This document shows, piece after piece, positions 26,468 through 33,955 of a DNA stretch of 64,000 nucleotides. The notes under the pieces are model-generated. The model did not search any database. It saw only the letters and a program-made list of their open reading frames with translations, and had not been told where the DNA came from. The position numbers and the translations under genes were made by a program. How positions within the stretch are numbered: the stretch's first letter is position 1; the number at the start of each line of letters is the position of its first letter. The DNA is from Fontibacterium sp040404065 (GTDB taxonomy: Bacteria; Pseudomonadota; Alphaproteobacteria; Pelagibacterales; Pelagibacteraceae): the NCBI GenBank assembly GCA_040404065.1, contig JBBAJM010000001.1; one strand, given 5' to 3'.

Positions 26468-26836
26468 TTATCTTCTAAACGTAGACCTCATAGCAATTCC
26501 AAAACATAAAGAACCTAAAATTCCTCCACCATAAACAATAAGCAGCGGATAAAAATCATGATTTGCTAATGCAGCATACCAAGGAGCAAGTGTCAGAATA
26601 AATGGAAAAAATATTAATCCTAAAAAAGCAATGATGGGTCCGAATACTTCTTTCACTACGTCAAAACAAATAAACAAACCATAAAATGCAGTAATCACAT
26701 AGATTAATATTCCAATTAAAAAAAATGGACTTAGACGTATTCTTTTAAATCTTGGCTCTGAGGTTTCGTTGTTATTAATTCTTTCAGTCTCAACTTCAGT
26801 AACTTCAATAATTTGCTTATTTTTGTCATCTGTCAT
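26468..26836 (-). CDS. Small uncharacterised membrane protein
   Basis: 122 residues. The first ~35 are polar and acidic, then come about three hydrophobic segments (roughly 36-58, 65-85 and 97-115), ending in a basic MRSTFRR tail. I do not recognise a family. It ends three bases after tRNA-Thr on the opposite strand and starts 96 bases from gltI, divergently. The hydrophobic pattern and codon use match its neighbours, which supports a real gene, but there is no functional clue. Confidence 0.6.
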   Translation of the reverse strand: MTDDKNKQIIEVTEVETERINNNETSEPRFKRIRLSPFFLIGILIYVITAFYGLFICFDVVKEVFGPIIAFLGLIFFPFILTLAPWYAALANHDFYPLLIVYGGGILGSLCFGIAMRSTFRR

Positions 26837-26871
26837 GTTTTAAATACTACTGTGATTTGCATTAATAGACC

Positions 26872-26901
26872 TTGATACAATTACTATACTTATAGTAAAT
26901 T
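26872..26901 (+). promoter_or_regulatory. Candidate promoter and palindrome upstream of gltI
   Basis: TTGATA (26872-26877) and TAAATT (26896-26901), 18 bases apart, could form the promoter. Between them lies a perfect inverted repeat ACTATA-CT-TATAGT (26883-26896), a possible operator. A strong ribosome site AGGGGA (about 26919-26924) precedes the gltI ATG by about eight bases, stronger than most sites in the window and fitting high expression of a binding protein. Confidence 0.35.
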
Positions 26902-26932
26902 ACCCAAAATTAATTAACAGGGGATTAATCAA

Positions 26933-27829
26933 ATGATTAAACAAATAAGAATTGCTTGTTTATCGTTAGTATCGATTGCGACTTTATTTATCGGTGCTGC
27001 ACAAGCTCAGTCTACGTTAGACAAAGTTAAGTCATCTGGCGCAATTACACTTGCGTACAGAGAGTCGTCAGTTCCATTTTCTTACCTAGGTGAGAATGGT
27101 CAACCAGTAGGTTTTGGTTTTGAAATTTGTAAAAAAATTGCTGATAAAGTTAAAGCACAAACTGGATTAAAAACACTTGAAGTTAAGTTACAAGCAGTAA
27201 CTTCTCAAAATCGTATTCCATTAATTCAAAATGGTACGGTTGATGTTGAGTGTGGATCAACAACAAATAATTCAGAGCGTGGTCAACAAGTTCAATTTGC
27301 TACAAACTATTTTTACACTGGTACTCGTTTCTTAGTGAAAGCTAATAGCGGTATTAAAAGTATTAATGACTTAAAAGGTAAAACTTTAGTTGTAACAACT
27401 GGAACTACAAACTACCAAATCTTAAGAAATTTAAATGCTGAGAAAAATTTTGGCTTTGAATTAATCGGCGCGAAAGATCATGCTGATGCCTTATTAATGG
27501 TTGAGACGGATAAAGCACATGCCTTCGGTATGGATGATATTTTGCTATACGGTCTTAAGGCTTCATCTAAGAACCCAGCAGCACTTGCTGTTGTTGGTGA
27601 TGCTATCCAAGTTGAGCCTTATGCCATCATGTTTAGAAAAGATGATCCAGCTTTTAGAACTCTAGCAAACGGAGTGATTGCTGATTTAATCAAAACTGGT
27701 GAATTCACTAAACTATATACAAAATGGTTTATGACTGCGATTCCTCCAAAAGGAAACAATTTGAATGCACCTATGAGCAAAGAGCTTAAAGATAATCTAA
27801 AAGCATTATCAGATAAGCCAGCAATATAA
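26933..27829 (+). CDS. gltI: ABC transporter periplasmic substrate-binding protein, glutamate/aspartate type
   Basis: 298 residues. The signal peptide MIKQIRIACLSLVSIATLF continues to an AQA|QS cleavage site near residue 26. The mature protein is an SBP_bac_3 (family 3) binding protein: SSGAITLAYRESSVPFSYL, PVGFGFEICKKIADKV, NRIPLIQNGTVDVECGSTTN, INDLKGKTLVVTTGTTN and TDKAHAFGMDDILL. These match GltI-type glutamate/aspartate receptors, although the ligand cannot be fixed from sequence. A transcription-attenuating hairpin after the stop would make it more abundant than the membrane components. Confidence 0.88.
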   Translation: MIKQIRIACLSLVSIATLFIGAAQAQSTLDKVKSSGAITLAYRESSVPFSYLGENGQPVGFGFEICKKIADKVKAQTGLKTLEVKLQAVTSQNRIPLIQNGTVDVECGSTTNNSERGQQVQFATNYFYTGTRFLVKANSGIKSINDLKGKTLVVTTGTTNYQILRNLNAEKNFGFELIGAKDHADALLMVETDKAHAFGMDDILLYGLKASSKNPAALAVVGDAIQVEPYAIMFRKDDPAFRTLANGVIADLIKTGEFTKLYTKWFMTAIPPKGNNLNAPMSKELKDNLKALSDKPAI

Positions 27830-27875
27830 TTAACTACTTAGGTAGTAATTTATAAAAATAATATGTTTTTGATAT

Positions 27876-27902
27876 TAACCGCACTAATTAAAAGTGCGGT
27901 TA
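27876..27902 (+). terminator. Hairpin between gltI and gltJ (attenuator/partial terminator or mRNA stabiliser)
   Basis: TAACCGCACT (27876-27885) pairs perfectly with AGTGCGGTTA (27893-27902) around the seven-base loop AATTAAA. It is among the most stable simple stem-loops in the window (five G-C pairs). A T-rich stretch GTATCTTTTATAAT follows, but not a clean U run. Placement after the binding-protein gene and before the permeases is the classic position for differential expression in ABC operons. Confidence 0.65.
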
Positions 27903-27959
27903 GTATCTTTTATAATCTTAAAAATCTTTACTTAGAATTCTTGTTATTGGGGAAGCGAA

Positions 27960-28670
27960 ATGAATTACACATTTAACTGGAGTTTCTTTCTTAAGAGCGT
28001 TGGAGGTAAAGAAACCTATTTAACCTGGTTGTTCACAGCTTGGAAGTGGACTCTAATCATTTCATTCTTTGGTTTTATTTTAGCTATAAGCGTTGGCCTT
28101 ATTGTTGGAGTGTTTAGAACAACAGAGAATAAATATTTAGTTAGAATTGGAAACATTTGGACTGAAGTATTTAGAAATGTGCCGATGTTAGTACAAATAT
28201 TTCTTTGGTATCACGTTGTTCCATTCTTTTTTCCTTTCATGAATAAAGCACCAAGATATGTGCTTGTTATAATGGCTATAGGTTTATTCACTTCTTCACG
28301 AATTTCAGAGCAGGTAAAATCAGGCATTCAATCTCTATCAAGAGGGCAGAGATTTGCTTCGTTAGCTTTAGGCTTAAACGTTGTACAAACTTATCGATAC
28401 GCACTTTTACCTCAAGCACTTCGTATTATTATTCCAACTTTAACAAGCGAAGCGATGAATATTATTAAAAATTCATCAGTTGCTTTTGCAATTGGTATTG
28501 CTGAACTGACGATGTTTGCAATTCAGTCACAAGAGGAAACGGCGCGTGGTATTGAAATATATTTAGTTGTAACTGGTCTTTATTTTGTTTCTGCATTTGG
28601 TGTTAATTTAATTTCGCATTACATAGAACATAAAGTTCAACTTCCTAATCCCATTGGTTCTAGAAAATGA
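27960..28670 (+). CDS. gltJ: Amino-acid ABC transporter permease (GltJ-like)
   Basis: 236 residues, inner-membrane HEAT-type (His/Glu/Arg/polar) permease with about five membrane helices. The N-terminal region FNWSFFLKS..ETYLTWLFTAWKWT matches GltJ/GltK-type permeases. The EAA-loop-like stretch SLSRGQRFASLALGLNVVQTYRYALLPQALRIIIP contacts the ATPase. It starts with ATG at 27960 after a GGGGAAGCG-like ribosome site, and overlaps gltK by four bases. Confidence 0.88.
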   Translation: MNYTFNWSFFLKSVGGKETYLTWLFTAWKWTLIISFFGFILAISVGLIVGVFRTTENKYLVRIGNIWTEVFRNVPMLVQIFLWYHVVPFFFPFMNKAPRYVLVIMAIGLFTSSRISEQVKSGIQSLSRGQRFASLALGLNVVQTYRYALLPQALRIIIPTLTSEAMNIIKNSSVAFAIGIAELTMFAIQSQEETARGIEIYLVVTGLYFVSAFGVNLISHYIEHKVQLPNPIGSRK

Positions 28671-29332
28671 CATTAGATTTTACTTTTTTAACTCCTCATG
28701 TGATCTCAACTTTTCTTGTTAAGGGATTAATTTTTTCTTTAAAAATAACTCTTATTGCAATGTGTGGTGGAATTATTATTGGAACTTTAATTGCGATGAT
28801 GAGATTGTCTAGATTTAAAATTTTAAATGTTCCAGCTTTTGTTTATGTGACATTCTTAAGATCTATCCCTTTAGTTATGGTAATTTTGTGGTTCTTCTTA
28901 TTAATCCCAATATTAACTGGAAAAACTTTAGGCACTGAATATTCAGCTATCATTACCTTTACAGTTTTCGAATCTGCTTTTTATGCTGAAATTATGAGAT
29001 CAGGTATCCAAAGTATTAAAAGAGATCAAGTTCAAGCAAGTTACGCTTTAGGATTAACTTATTTTCAAAGTATGTGGCTTGTGGTTTTACCTCAAGCGTT
29101 TAGAAATATGTTACCGGTGTTACTGACGCAAACTATAGTTTTATTTCAAGACACATCATTAGTTTATGCAATCGGTGCTTATGATTTACTTAAAGGCTTT
29201 GATGTATTATCAAAAAATTATAACAGACCAGTCGAGGCTTATTTAGTGGCTGCTGTAGTTTATTTTGTGATTTGTTATAGTTTGTCATACGCTGTAAAAT
29301 TAACACAAAAAAGAATTCAAATTATTAGGTAA
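28667..29332 (+). CDS. gltK: Amino-acid ABC transporter permease (GltK-like)
   Basis: 221 residues, the second permease of the importer. About five membrane helices. FLRSIPLVMVILWFFLLIP and the EAA loop SIKRDQVQASYALGLTYFQSMWLVVLPQAFRNMLP are typical of GltK. Its start overlaps the gltJ stop by four bases and gltL follows after four bases, so the three are translated together. Confidence 0.88.
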   Translation: MTLDFTFLTPHVISTFLVKGLIFSLKITLIAMCGGIIIGTLIAMMRLSRFKILNVPAFVYVTFLRSIPLVMVILWFFLLIPILTGKTLGTEYSAIITFTVFESAFYAEIMRSGIQSIKRDQVQASYALGLTYFQSMWLVVLPQAFRNMLPVLLTQTIVLFQDTSLVYAIGAYDLLKGFDVLSKNYNRPVEAYLVAAVVYFVICYSLSYAVKLTQKRIQIIR

Positions 29333-29336
29333 AATT

Positions 29337-30077
29337 ATGATTGAAGTTAAAAATGTTTCAAAATGGTTTGGATCTTTTCAAGCATTAAATGACTGCTTAT
29401 TCTCAATTAAGAAAGGCGAGGTGGTGGTTATTTGTGGTCCATCTGGATCTGGAAAATCAACATTAATCAAAACTATTAACGGCTTAGAACCTTTTCAAAA
29501 GGGAGAAATATTAGTGGATGGTATTAAGTTAAATGATCCTAAAACTGATCTACCAAAATTAAGAGCAAGGGTTGGAATGGTGTTTCAAAACTTTGAATTA
29601 TTTCCTCACTTAAGTGTTATGGAAAATTTAACTTTAGCTCAAATTAAAGTATTAGGTAGATCGAAAAAAGATGCCGGTTCTTACGGACTTAAATATTTAG
29701 AGCGTGTTGGTCTAACTAGCCAAAAAGATAAATTCCCAGCTCAATTATCAGGGGGTCAACAACAACGTGTTGCAATCGCTAGAGCATTAAGCATGGATCC
29801 AATTATTATGTTATTTGATGAGCCTACCTCAGCATTAGATCCTGAAATGGTTGGAGAAGTTTTAGATGTTATAGTTAAACTCGCAAATGAAGGCATGACA
29901 ATGTGTTGTGTTACTCATGAAATGGGTTTTGCACGTAAAGTAAGTAATAGAGTTATTTTTATGGATGAAGGTCGAATTGTTGAAGACTGCAGTAAAGATA
30001 AATTTTTTGGAAATGTTAATGATCTTTCACTACGAGCACGTGATTTCTTATCTAAAGTTTTAAGACACGCAAATTAG
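29337..30077 (+). CDS. gltL: Amino-acid ABC transporter ATP-binding protein (GltL-like)
   Basis: 246 residues. Walker A GPSGSGKS is at 34-41, the signature is LSGGQQQRVAIARAL, Walker B is IMLFDEPTSALDPEMVGEVLDV, and the switch His is in CVTHEMGFARKV. These match the polar amino-acid ATPase family (GltL/GlnQ). It energises the GltJ/K permease pair. It is followed after three bases by a secreted hydrolase in the same operon. Confidence 0.93.
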   Translation: MIEVKNVSKWFGSFQALNDCLFSIKKGEVVVICGPSGSGKSTLIKTINGLEPFQKGEILVDGIKLNDPKTDLPKLRARVGMVFQNFELFPHLSVMENLTLAQIKVLGRSKKDAGSYGLKYLERVGLTSQKDKFPAQLSGGQQQRVAIARALSMDPIIMLFDEPTSALDPEMVGEVLDVIVKLANEGMTMCCVTHEMGFARKVSNRVIFMDEGRIVEDCSKDKFFGNVNDLSLRARDFLSKVLRHAN

Positions 30078-30080
30078 TTA

Positions 30081-30830
30081 ATGAGTTATTTGATTAAGAT
30101 AATCAAATTTGTCATTGTTGTAGTTTTCATCACTAATACTGCTAACTCACAAGTTTTTGACGTTCCTTTTAATGCCGATTCTCCAACTAGAACCCTTTTA
30201 GTTCCAGTTCAAAATCCTAAAGCAGTAGTTTTGTTATTCCCAGGCGGACTTGGTGTTTTAAAATTACAAGATAATGGTTGGACAAATAATCGTCATACAT
30301 TTGTAAGATCAAAAGAACTTTGGGCAAAATATGGAATTGACGCTGTATTAGTTGATACACCTTATGATCTTGGCAGAGGTCCTAATAATATAAGAGCAAG
30401 CAAAGATCATCAACAAAGAATTTTTACCGTTGTAAAATATTACAAAGAAAAATTTAACTTACCCGTTTGGATATTTGGTCATAGCATGGGAACTGTAAGT
30501 GTTTCTGAATTTGCAAATACTGGCAAAGAACAACAACAAATAATCAAAGGCGTTATTATTGCTGGTACTTATGGATCAGTCACAATGAATGAAGTTGGAA
30601 AATTGCCGGTACTTGCAATTCATCATACCCAAGATGCTTGTTTAAATACTCCAATATCGACTTCTGAAGCTGTTATAAAAAGCAGACCTAAAGATTCAAG
30701 ATCACAATTTATTTTAATTGATGGCGGAATAAGCACCGGCAATGTTTGCGATGCTTTTGCTTATCACGGGTTTAATGAAACAGAAGACCAGTTTATTAAA
30801 TCTGCAGCTGAATTTATTTTAAAAAAATAA
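30081..30830 (+). CDS. Exported alpha/beta hydrolase-like protein
   Basis: 249 residues with an N-terminal hydrophobic signal segment ending near NTANSQVF (residue ~24), so probably periplasmic. The fold markers are VVLLFPGGLGVL (oxyanion region), the nucleophile elbow FGHSMGT, LAIHHTQDACL with a likely acid Asp, and a late His in FAYHGFNETE. Three cysteines late in the sequence could form a disulfide. It lies three bases after gltL, which suggests cotranscription with the ABC importer; a role in releasing substrate for import is only a guess. Confidence 0.7.
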   Translation: MSYLIKIIKFVIVVVFITNTANSQVFDVPFNADSPTRTLLVPVQNPKAVVLLFPGGLGVLKLQDNGWTNNRHTFVRSKELWAKYGIDAVLVDTPYDLGRGPNNIRASKDHQQRIFTVVKYYKEKFNLPVWIFGHSMGTVSVSEFANTGKEQQQIIKGVIIAGTYGSVTMNEVGKLPVLAIHHTQDACLNTPISTSEAVIKSRPKDSRSQFILIDGGISTGNVCDAFAYHGFNETEDQFIKSAAEFILKK

Positions 30831-30832
30831 AA

Positions 30833-30907
30833 TGGTGGGCATGGCAAGGATCGAACTTGCAACCTCTACGATGTCAACGTAGCGTTCTACCACTGAACTA
30901 CATGCCC
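30833..30907 (-). tRNA. tRNA-Val (anticodon GAC)
   Basis: 75 bases with encoded CCA, read on the minus strand from 30907 to 30833. Acceptor GGGCATG pairs with CATGCCC. The D arm is AGTTCAGTGGTAGAAC, the anticodon stem CTACG/CGTAG holds loop TTGACAT (anticodon GAC), and the T arm holds GTTCGATCC. It reads GUC/GUU. It begins 15 bases after the stop of the quinone oxidoreductase gene on the same strand, so it may be processed from that transcript. Confidence 0.96.
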
Positions 30908-30922
30908 GTTTAGATTTTTATA

Positions 30923-31897
30923 TTATGGAATTAAGACGGCAGGTCCTAAAAGTTTTCTACCTTCTAATTCTTCATGAGCAAGAATGGCATCTTTAAGAGC
31001 ATATCTTTTAAATACTTTAATTTTAAATTTATTATTTTTAACAGCATCAAACACTGTATTTGCAGCATCTGTTAATTCTTGTCTTGTAACTGTATAATGA
31101 GCAATAGAAGGACGTGTAATATAAATACCTTTGGGCTGCATATGTTTTTTTGGATCAATACTTGGTATTGAGCCAGAGGCATTGCCGAAAGCAATTAAAG
31201 TTCCTCTAATTGCAAGACAATCAATTGATTCTTCAAATGTTTTTTGACCAACGCCGTCATAAACAACATCTAGCATTTTTCCGCCTGTAATTTCTTTTAC
31301 TTTTTCTGAAAATTTTTCATTTGAGTAGTTGATTACGTAATCAAAACCATTTTCTTTAGCAATTTTAGCTTTTTCATCTGTGCTTACCGTTCCAATAGTT
31401 TTGCATCCAAGCGCTTTTGCCCACTGACCAAAAACTTGCCCAACCCCACCGGCTGCTGCATGGAATAATATAAATTGATCTTTTTTAACTTTGTAAGCTC
31501 TGTGCAATAAATATTCGCATGTAATTCCTTTTAACATTAATACTGATGCAACTTCATCTGTGATAAAATCAGGAATTTTTACAATTTTTTCTTGAGGATA
31601 AACTTGTTTTTCTGAATATGATCCTGGAGGGGCTGCTGCATGCGCAACACGATCACCCACTTTAAATTCTTTTACATCAGAACCTACTTCTTCAATAACT
31701 CCAGCAGCTTCTAGCCCAATTCCATTTGGAAGAGGAAGCGGATAAACTCCTGTGCGATGATAAATATCGATGTAATTTAATCCGATAGATTTATTTTTAA
31801 TAAGAACTTCATTTGGAGCAATTTTTTTAAGTTCAACATCTTCAAACTTCATTACGTTTGCTTTGCCAGTTTCGTAAATTCTAATTGCTTTAACCAT
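30923..31897 (-). CDS. qor: NADPH:quinone oxidoreductase, zinc-free MDR family
   Basis: 324 residues. The GroES-like N-terminal domain has SIGLNYIDIYHRTGVYP and LPNGIGLEAAGVIEEVG. The nucleotide-binding domain has HAAAGGVGQVFGQWAKALG and the following TVSTDEKAKIAKENG. The zinc-binding cysteines of alcohol dehydrogenases are absent, as expected of quinone oxidoreductases. Close to QorA of E. coli in length. Its start is 36 bases from the divergent TPR gene; tRNA-Val follows directly downstream. Confidence 0.9.
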   Translation of the reverse strand: MVKAIRIYETGKANVMKFEDVELKKIAPNEVLIKNKSIGLNYIDIYHRTGVYPLPLPNGIGLEAAGVIEEVGSDVKEFKVGDRVAHAAAPPGSYSEKQVYPQEKIVKIPDFITDEVASVLMLKGITCEYLLHRAYKVKKDQFILFHAAAGGVGQVFGQWAKALGCKTIGTVSTDEKAKIAKENGFDYVINYSNEKFSEKVKEITGGKMLDVVYDGVGQKTFEESIDCLAIRGTLIAFGNASGSIPSIDPKKHMQPKGIYITRPSIAHYTVTRQELTDAANTVFDAVKNNKFKIKVFKRYALKDAILAHEELEGRKLLGPAVLIP

Positions 31898-31933
31898 AAT
31901 TTATGAATACAATTAAAACATATTTAATTTATA

Positions 31934-32374
31934 ATGAAAACGTTTTTTATAATTTTCTTCACTCTTTTTTCTTTCAATCTTAATGCTGCAGATAGTGGGC
32001 CTTCACCACAAGTTATTCAAAAAACAAACCCAAGTTATGCTGAGGCTAAAACTTTAGTTAAGAAGAAAGAATTTGATAAAGCAGTTGTTATGCTCGAGGA
32101 GCTCTTAAAAGATAGCAAAAACTCTAACAATCCTGACGTTTTGAATGATTACGCTTACTCATTAAGAAATTTAAAACAATACGACAAAGCTGAAAAATTT
32201 TATTTAGATGCACTGAAGATTAAACCAAGTCATGTAGGTGTAAACGAGTATTTAGGTGAACTTTATTTGATAACTAAGCGACCAGAAGAGGCTAAAAAAA
32301 GATTAGAAGTTTTAAAAACTTGTAATTGCGAAGAATACAAAGAGTTAAAAGAAAAGATCGCAAAGTATAAATAA
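31934..32374 (+). CDS. Small exported TPR-repeat protein
   Basis: 146 residues. The signal peptide is MKTFFIIFFTLFSFNLNAA with cleavage near residue 19. About two to three tetratricopeptide repeats follow: YAEAKTLVKKKEFDKAVVMLEELL, DVLNDYAYSLRNLKQYDKAEKFY and GVNEYLGELYLITKRPEEAKKRL (each quoted in part). The tail contains TCNCEEYKELKE, a Cys-x-Cys-Glu-Glu-Tyr motif that recurs in small alphaproteobacterial TPR proteins and could bind metal or form a disulfide. A periplasmic scaffold role is likely; the partner is unknown. Confidence 0.75.
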   Translation: MKTFFIIFFTLFSFNLNAADSGPSPQVIQKTNPSYAEAKTLVKKKEFDKAVVMLEELLKDSKNSNNPDVLNDYAYSLRNLKQYDKAEKFYLDALKIKPSHVGVNEYLGELYLITKRPEEAKKRLEVLKTCNCEEYKELKEKIAKYK

Positions 32375-32484
32375 TTTTTCATTAAAAATTCCAAGAAAAA
32401 CAATCGTTTTTTTTTAAAAACTATCAACAGTTGTATGAGATTCTATGTTTAGTAGTCTTATTACTTGTAATATAAGAAAGGCCA

Positions 32485-32853
32485 ATGTTCTTCGAATATT
32501 TACAAAATTACCTAACTATTCTGATCTTTTTGTTGGTTGCGATCGGCGTTGGAATAGCCTTCATTGTTGTAAATCTCTTATGTGCCCCCAGTAAACCAGA
32601 TACTGAAAAGTTATCACCATATGAGTGCGGATTTGAACCATTCGGTGACTCTAGAATGAAGTTTGATGTACGTTTTTATTTAGTTTCAATTCTTTTTATT
32701 ATTTTTGATCTTGAAGTTGCTTTCCTTTTCCCTTGGGCTATCAGCCTTGGCAAAATTGGAGCGCTTGGCTTTTGGTCGATGATGATTTTTCTTTTTACAT
32801 TAACAATTGGATTTATTTATGAGTGGAAAAAAGGGGCTCTTGATTGGGAATGA
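32485..32853 (+). CDS. nuoA: NADH-quinone oxidoreductase subunit A
   Basis: 122 residues, membrane subunit of complex I with three helices. The quinone-side loop has the conserved CGFEPFGDSRMKFDVRFY (the Cys/Glu-Asp loop), then LVSILFIIFDLEVAFLFPW. It opens the nuo operon; a purine-rich AAGAAAGG (ending at 32470s) precedes the ATG. Upstream lie 110 bases holding TTGTAT (32431-32436) and a weak -10-like TAGTCT (32453-32458), the best candidate for the operon promoter. Confidence 0.96.
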   Translation: MFFEYLQNYLTILIFLLVAIGVGIAFIVVNLLCAPSKPDTEKLSPYECGFEPFGDSRMKFDVRFYLVSILFIIFDLEVAFLFPWAISLGKIGALGFWSMMIFLFTLTIGFIYEWKKGALDWE

Positions 32854-33368
32854 TGCAAAATAAGTTAGATCAAATTCCTGATGAATTTAAAGATCTCGCT
32901 AAAGACTTTAGCGAAAAAGGTTTTATTACTATTTCAAGTGAAAATTTAATTAATTGGGCAAGAACAGGATCGTTACACTGGATGACATTCGGTCTTGCAT
33001 GTTGTGCAGTTGAGATGATGCAAACGTCTATGCCGCGTTATGATCTTGAACGATTTGGAGCGGCACCAAGAGCCTCCCCAAGACAATCTGATGTGATGAT
33101 TGTTGCTGGAACTTTAACAAATAAAATGGCTCCGGCGCTTCGAAAAGTTTACGATCAAATGCCAGAGCCTCGCTATGTAATTTCTATGGGAAGCTGTGCA
33201 AACGGCGGAGGTTATTACCATTACTCCTACGCAGTAGTTAGAGGTTGTGATCGTATAGTTCCAGTTGATGTTTATGTTCCAGGCTGTCCCCCATCAGCTG
33301 AAGCGTTGTTGTATGGAATATTACAATTACAAAAAAAGATTAGAAGAGAAGGGACGATCGAGAGATAA
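32850..33368 (+). CDS. nuoB: NADH-quinone oxidoreductase subunit B
   Basis: 172 residues. It holds the terminal [4Fe-4S] cluster N2, which reduces quinone. Ligands are Cys51, Cys52 (FGLACCAVEMM), Cys116 (SMGSCANGG) and Cys146 (VPGCPPSAEAL). The quinone-site segment FGAAPRASPRQSDVMIVAG is intact. I choose the ATG at 32850, which overlaps the nuoA stop (ATGA), over an upstream TTG; ATG 32853 is an equal alternative. Confidence 0.96.
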   Translation: MMQNKLDQIPDEFKDLAKDFSEKGFITISSENLINWARTGSLHWMTFGLACCAVEMMQTSMPRYDLERFGAAPRASPRQSDVMIVAGTLTNKMAPALRKVYDQMPEPRYVISMGSCANGGGYYHYSYAVVRGCDRIVPVDVYVPGCPPSAEALLYGILQLQKKIRREGTIER

Positions 33369-33370
33369 TT

Positions 33371-33955
33371 ATGCAAAAAGTAAATCTAGATGTGAATATA
33401 AAAAATGAATTTAAATCTTTAAATATTACTGAAAATTTTTCAGAGCCTGTTCTAGAGGTCTCTACAAAAGAGTTGCCAGGTTTATTAATTTATTTACGAG
33501 ATAATAAAAATTTAAGATTTAGACAGCTTATTGATATTTTAGGTGTGGATTATCCAAAACGTGCAAACAGATTTGATGTTATTTATTTATTGTTAAGTCA
33601 TGAATTTAATAACCGAATTACAGTTAAGGTTTCTGTAAAATTAGATGAGGCTCTGCCAAGTGTGGTGCCTATTTTTCCAGTAGCCAATTGGTTTGAAAGA
33701 GAAGCTTTCGATATGTATGGGATTAAATTTACAGATCACCCAGATCTTAGACGAATTCTTACTGATTATGAATTCGAAGGCTACCCTCTTCGAAAAGACT
33801 TTCCTTTATCAGGTCATACAGAGGTTCGTTATGACGATGAAGTTAAAAGAGTTGTTTATGAACCAGTAAAATTACCACAAGCGTATCGTGATTTTGATTT
33901 TGAATCTCCTTGGGAGGGAACAAAATATATTAAGAAAGAAACGGATAAGAGGTAA
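33371..33955 (+). CDS. nuoC: NADH-quinone oxidoreductase subunit C
   Basis: 194 residues, peripheral arm subunit without cofactor. The 30 kDa family signature ANWFEREAFDMYGIKFTDHPDLRRIL is present, followed by YEFEGYPLRKDFPLSGHTEVRYDDE. It is separate from nuoD here, unlike the fused NuoCD of enterobacteria. It starts two bases after nuoB and overlaps nuoD by one base. Confidence 0.96.
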   Translation: MQKVNLDVNIKNEFKSLNITENFSEPVLEVSTKELPGLLIYLRDNKNLRFRQLIDILGVDYPKRANRFDVIYLLLSHEFNNRITVKVSVKLDEALPSVVPIFPVANWFEREAFDMYGIKFTDHPDLRRILTDYEFEGYPLRKDFPLSGHTEVRYDDEVKRVVYEPVKLPQAYRDFDFESPWEGTKYIKKETDKR

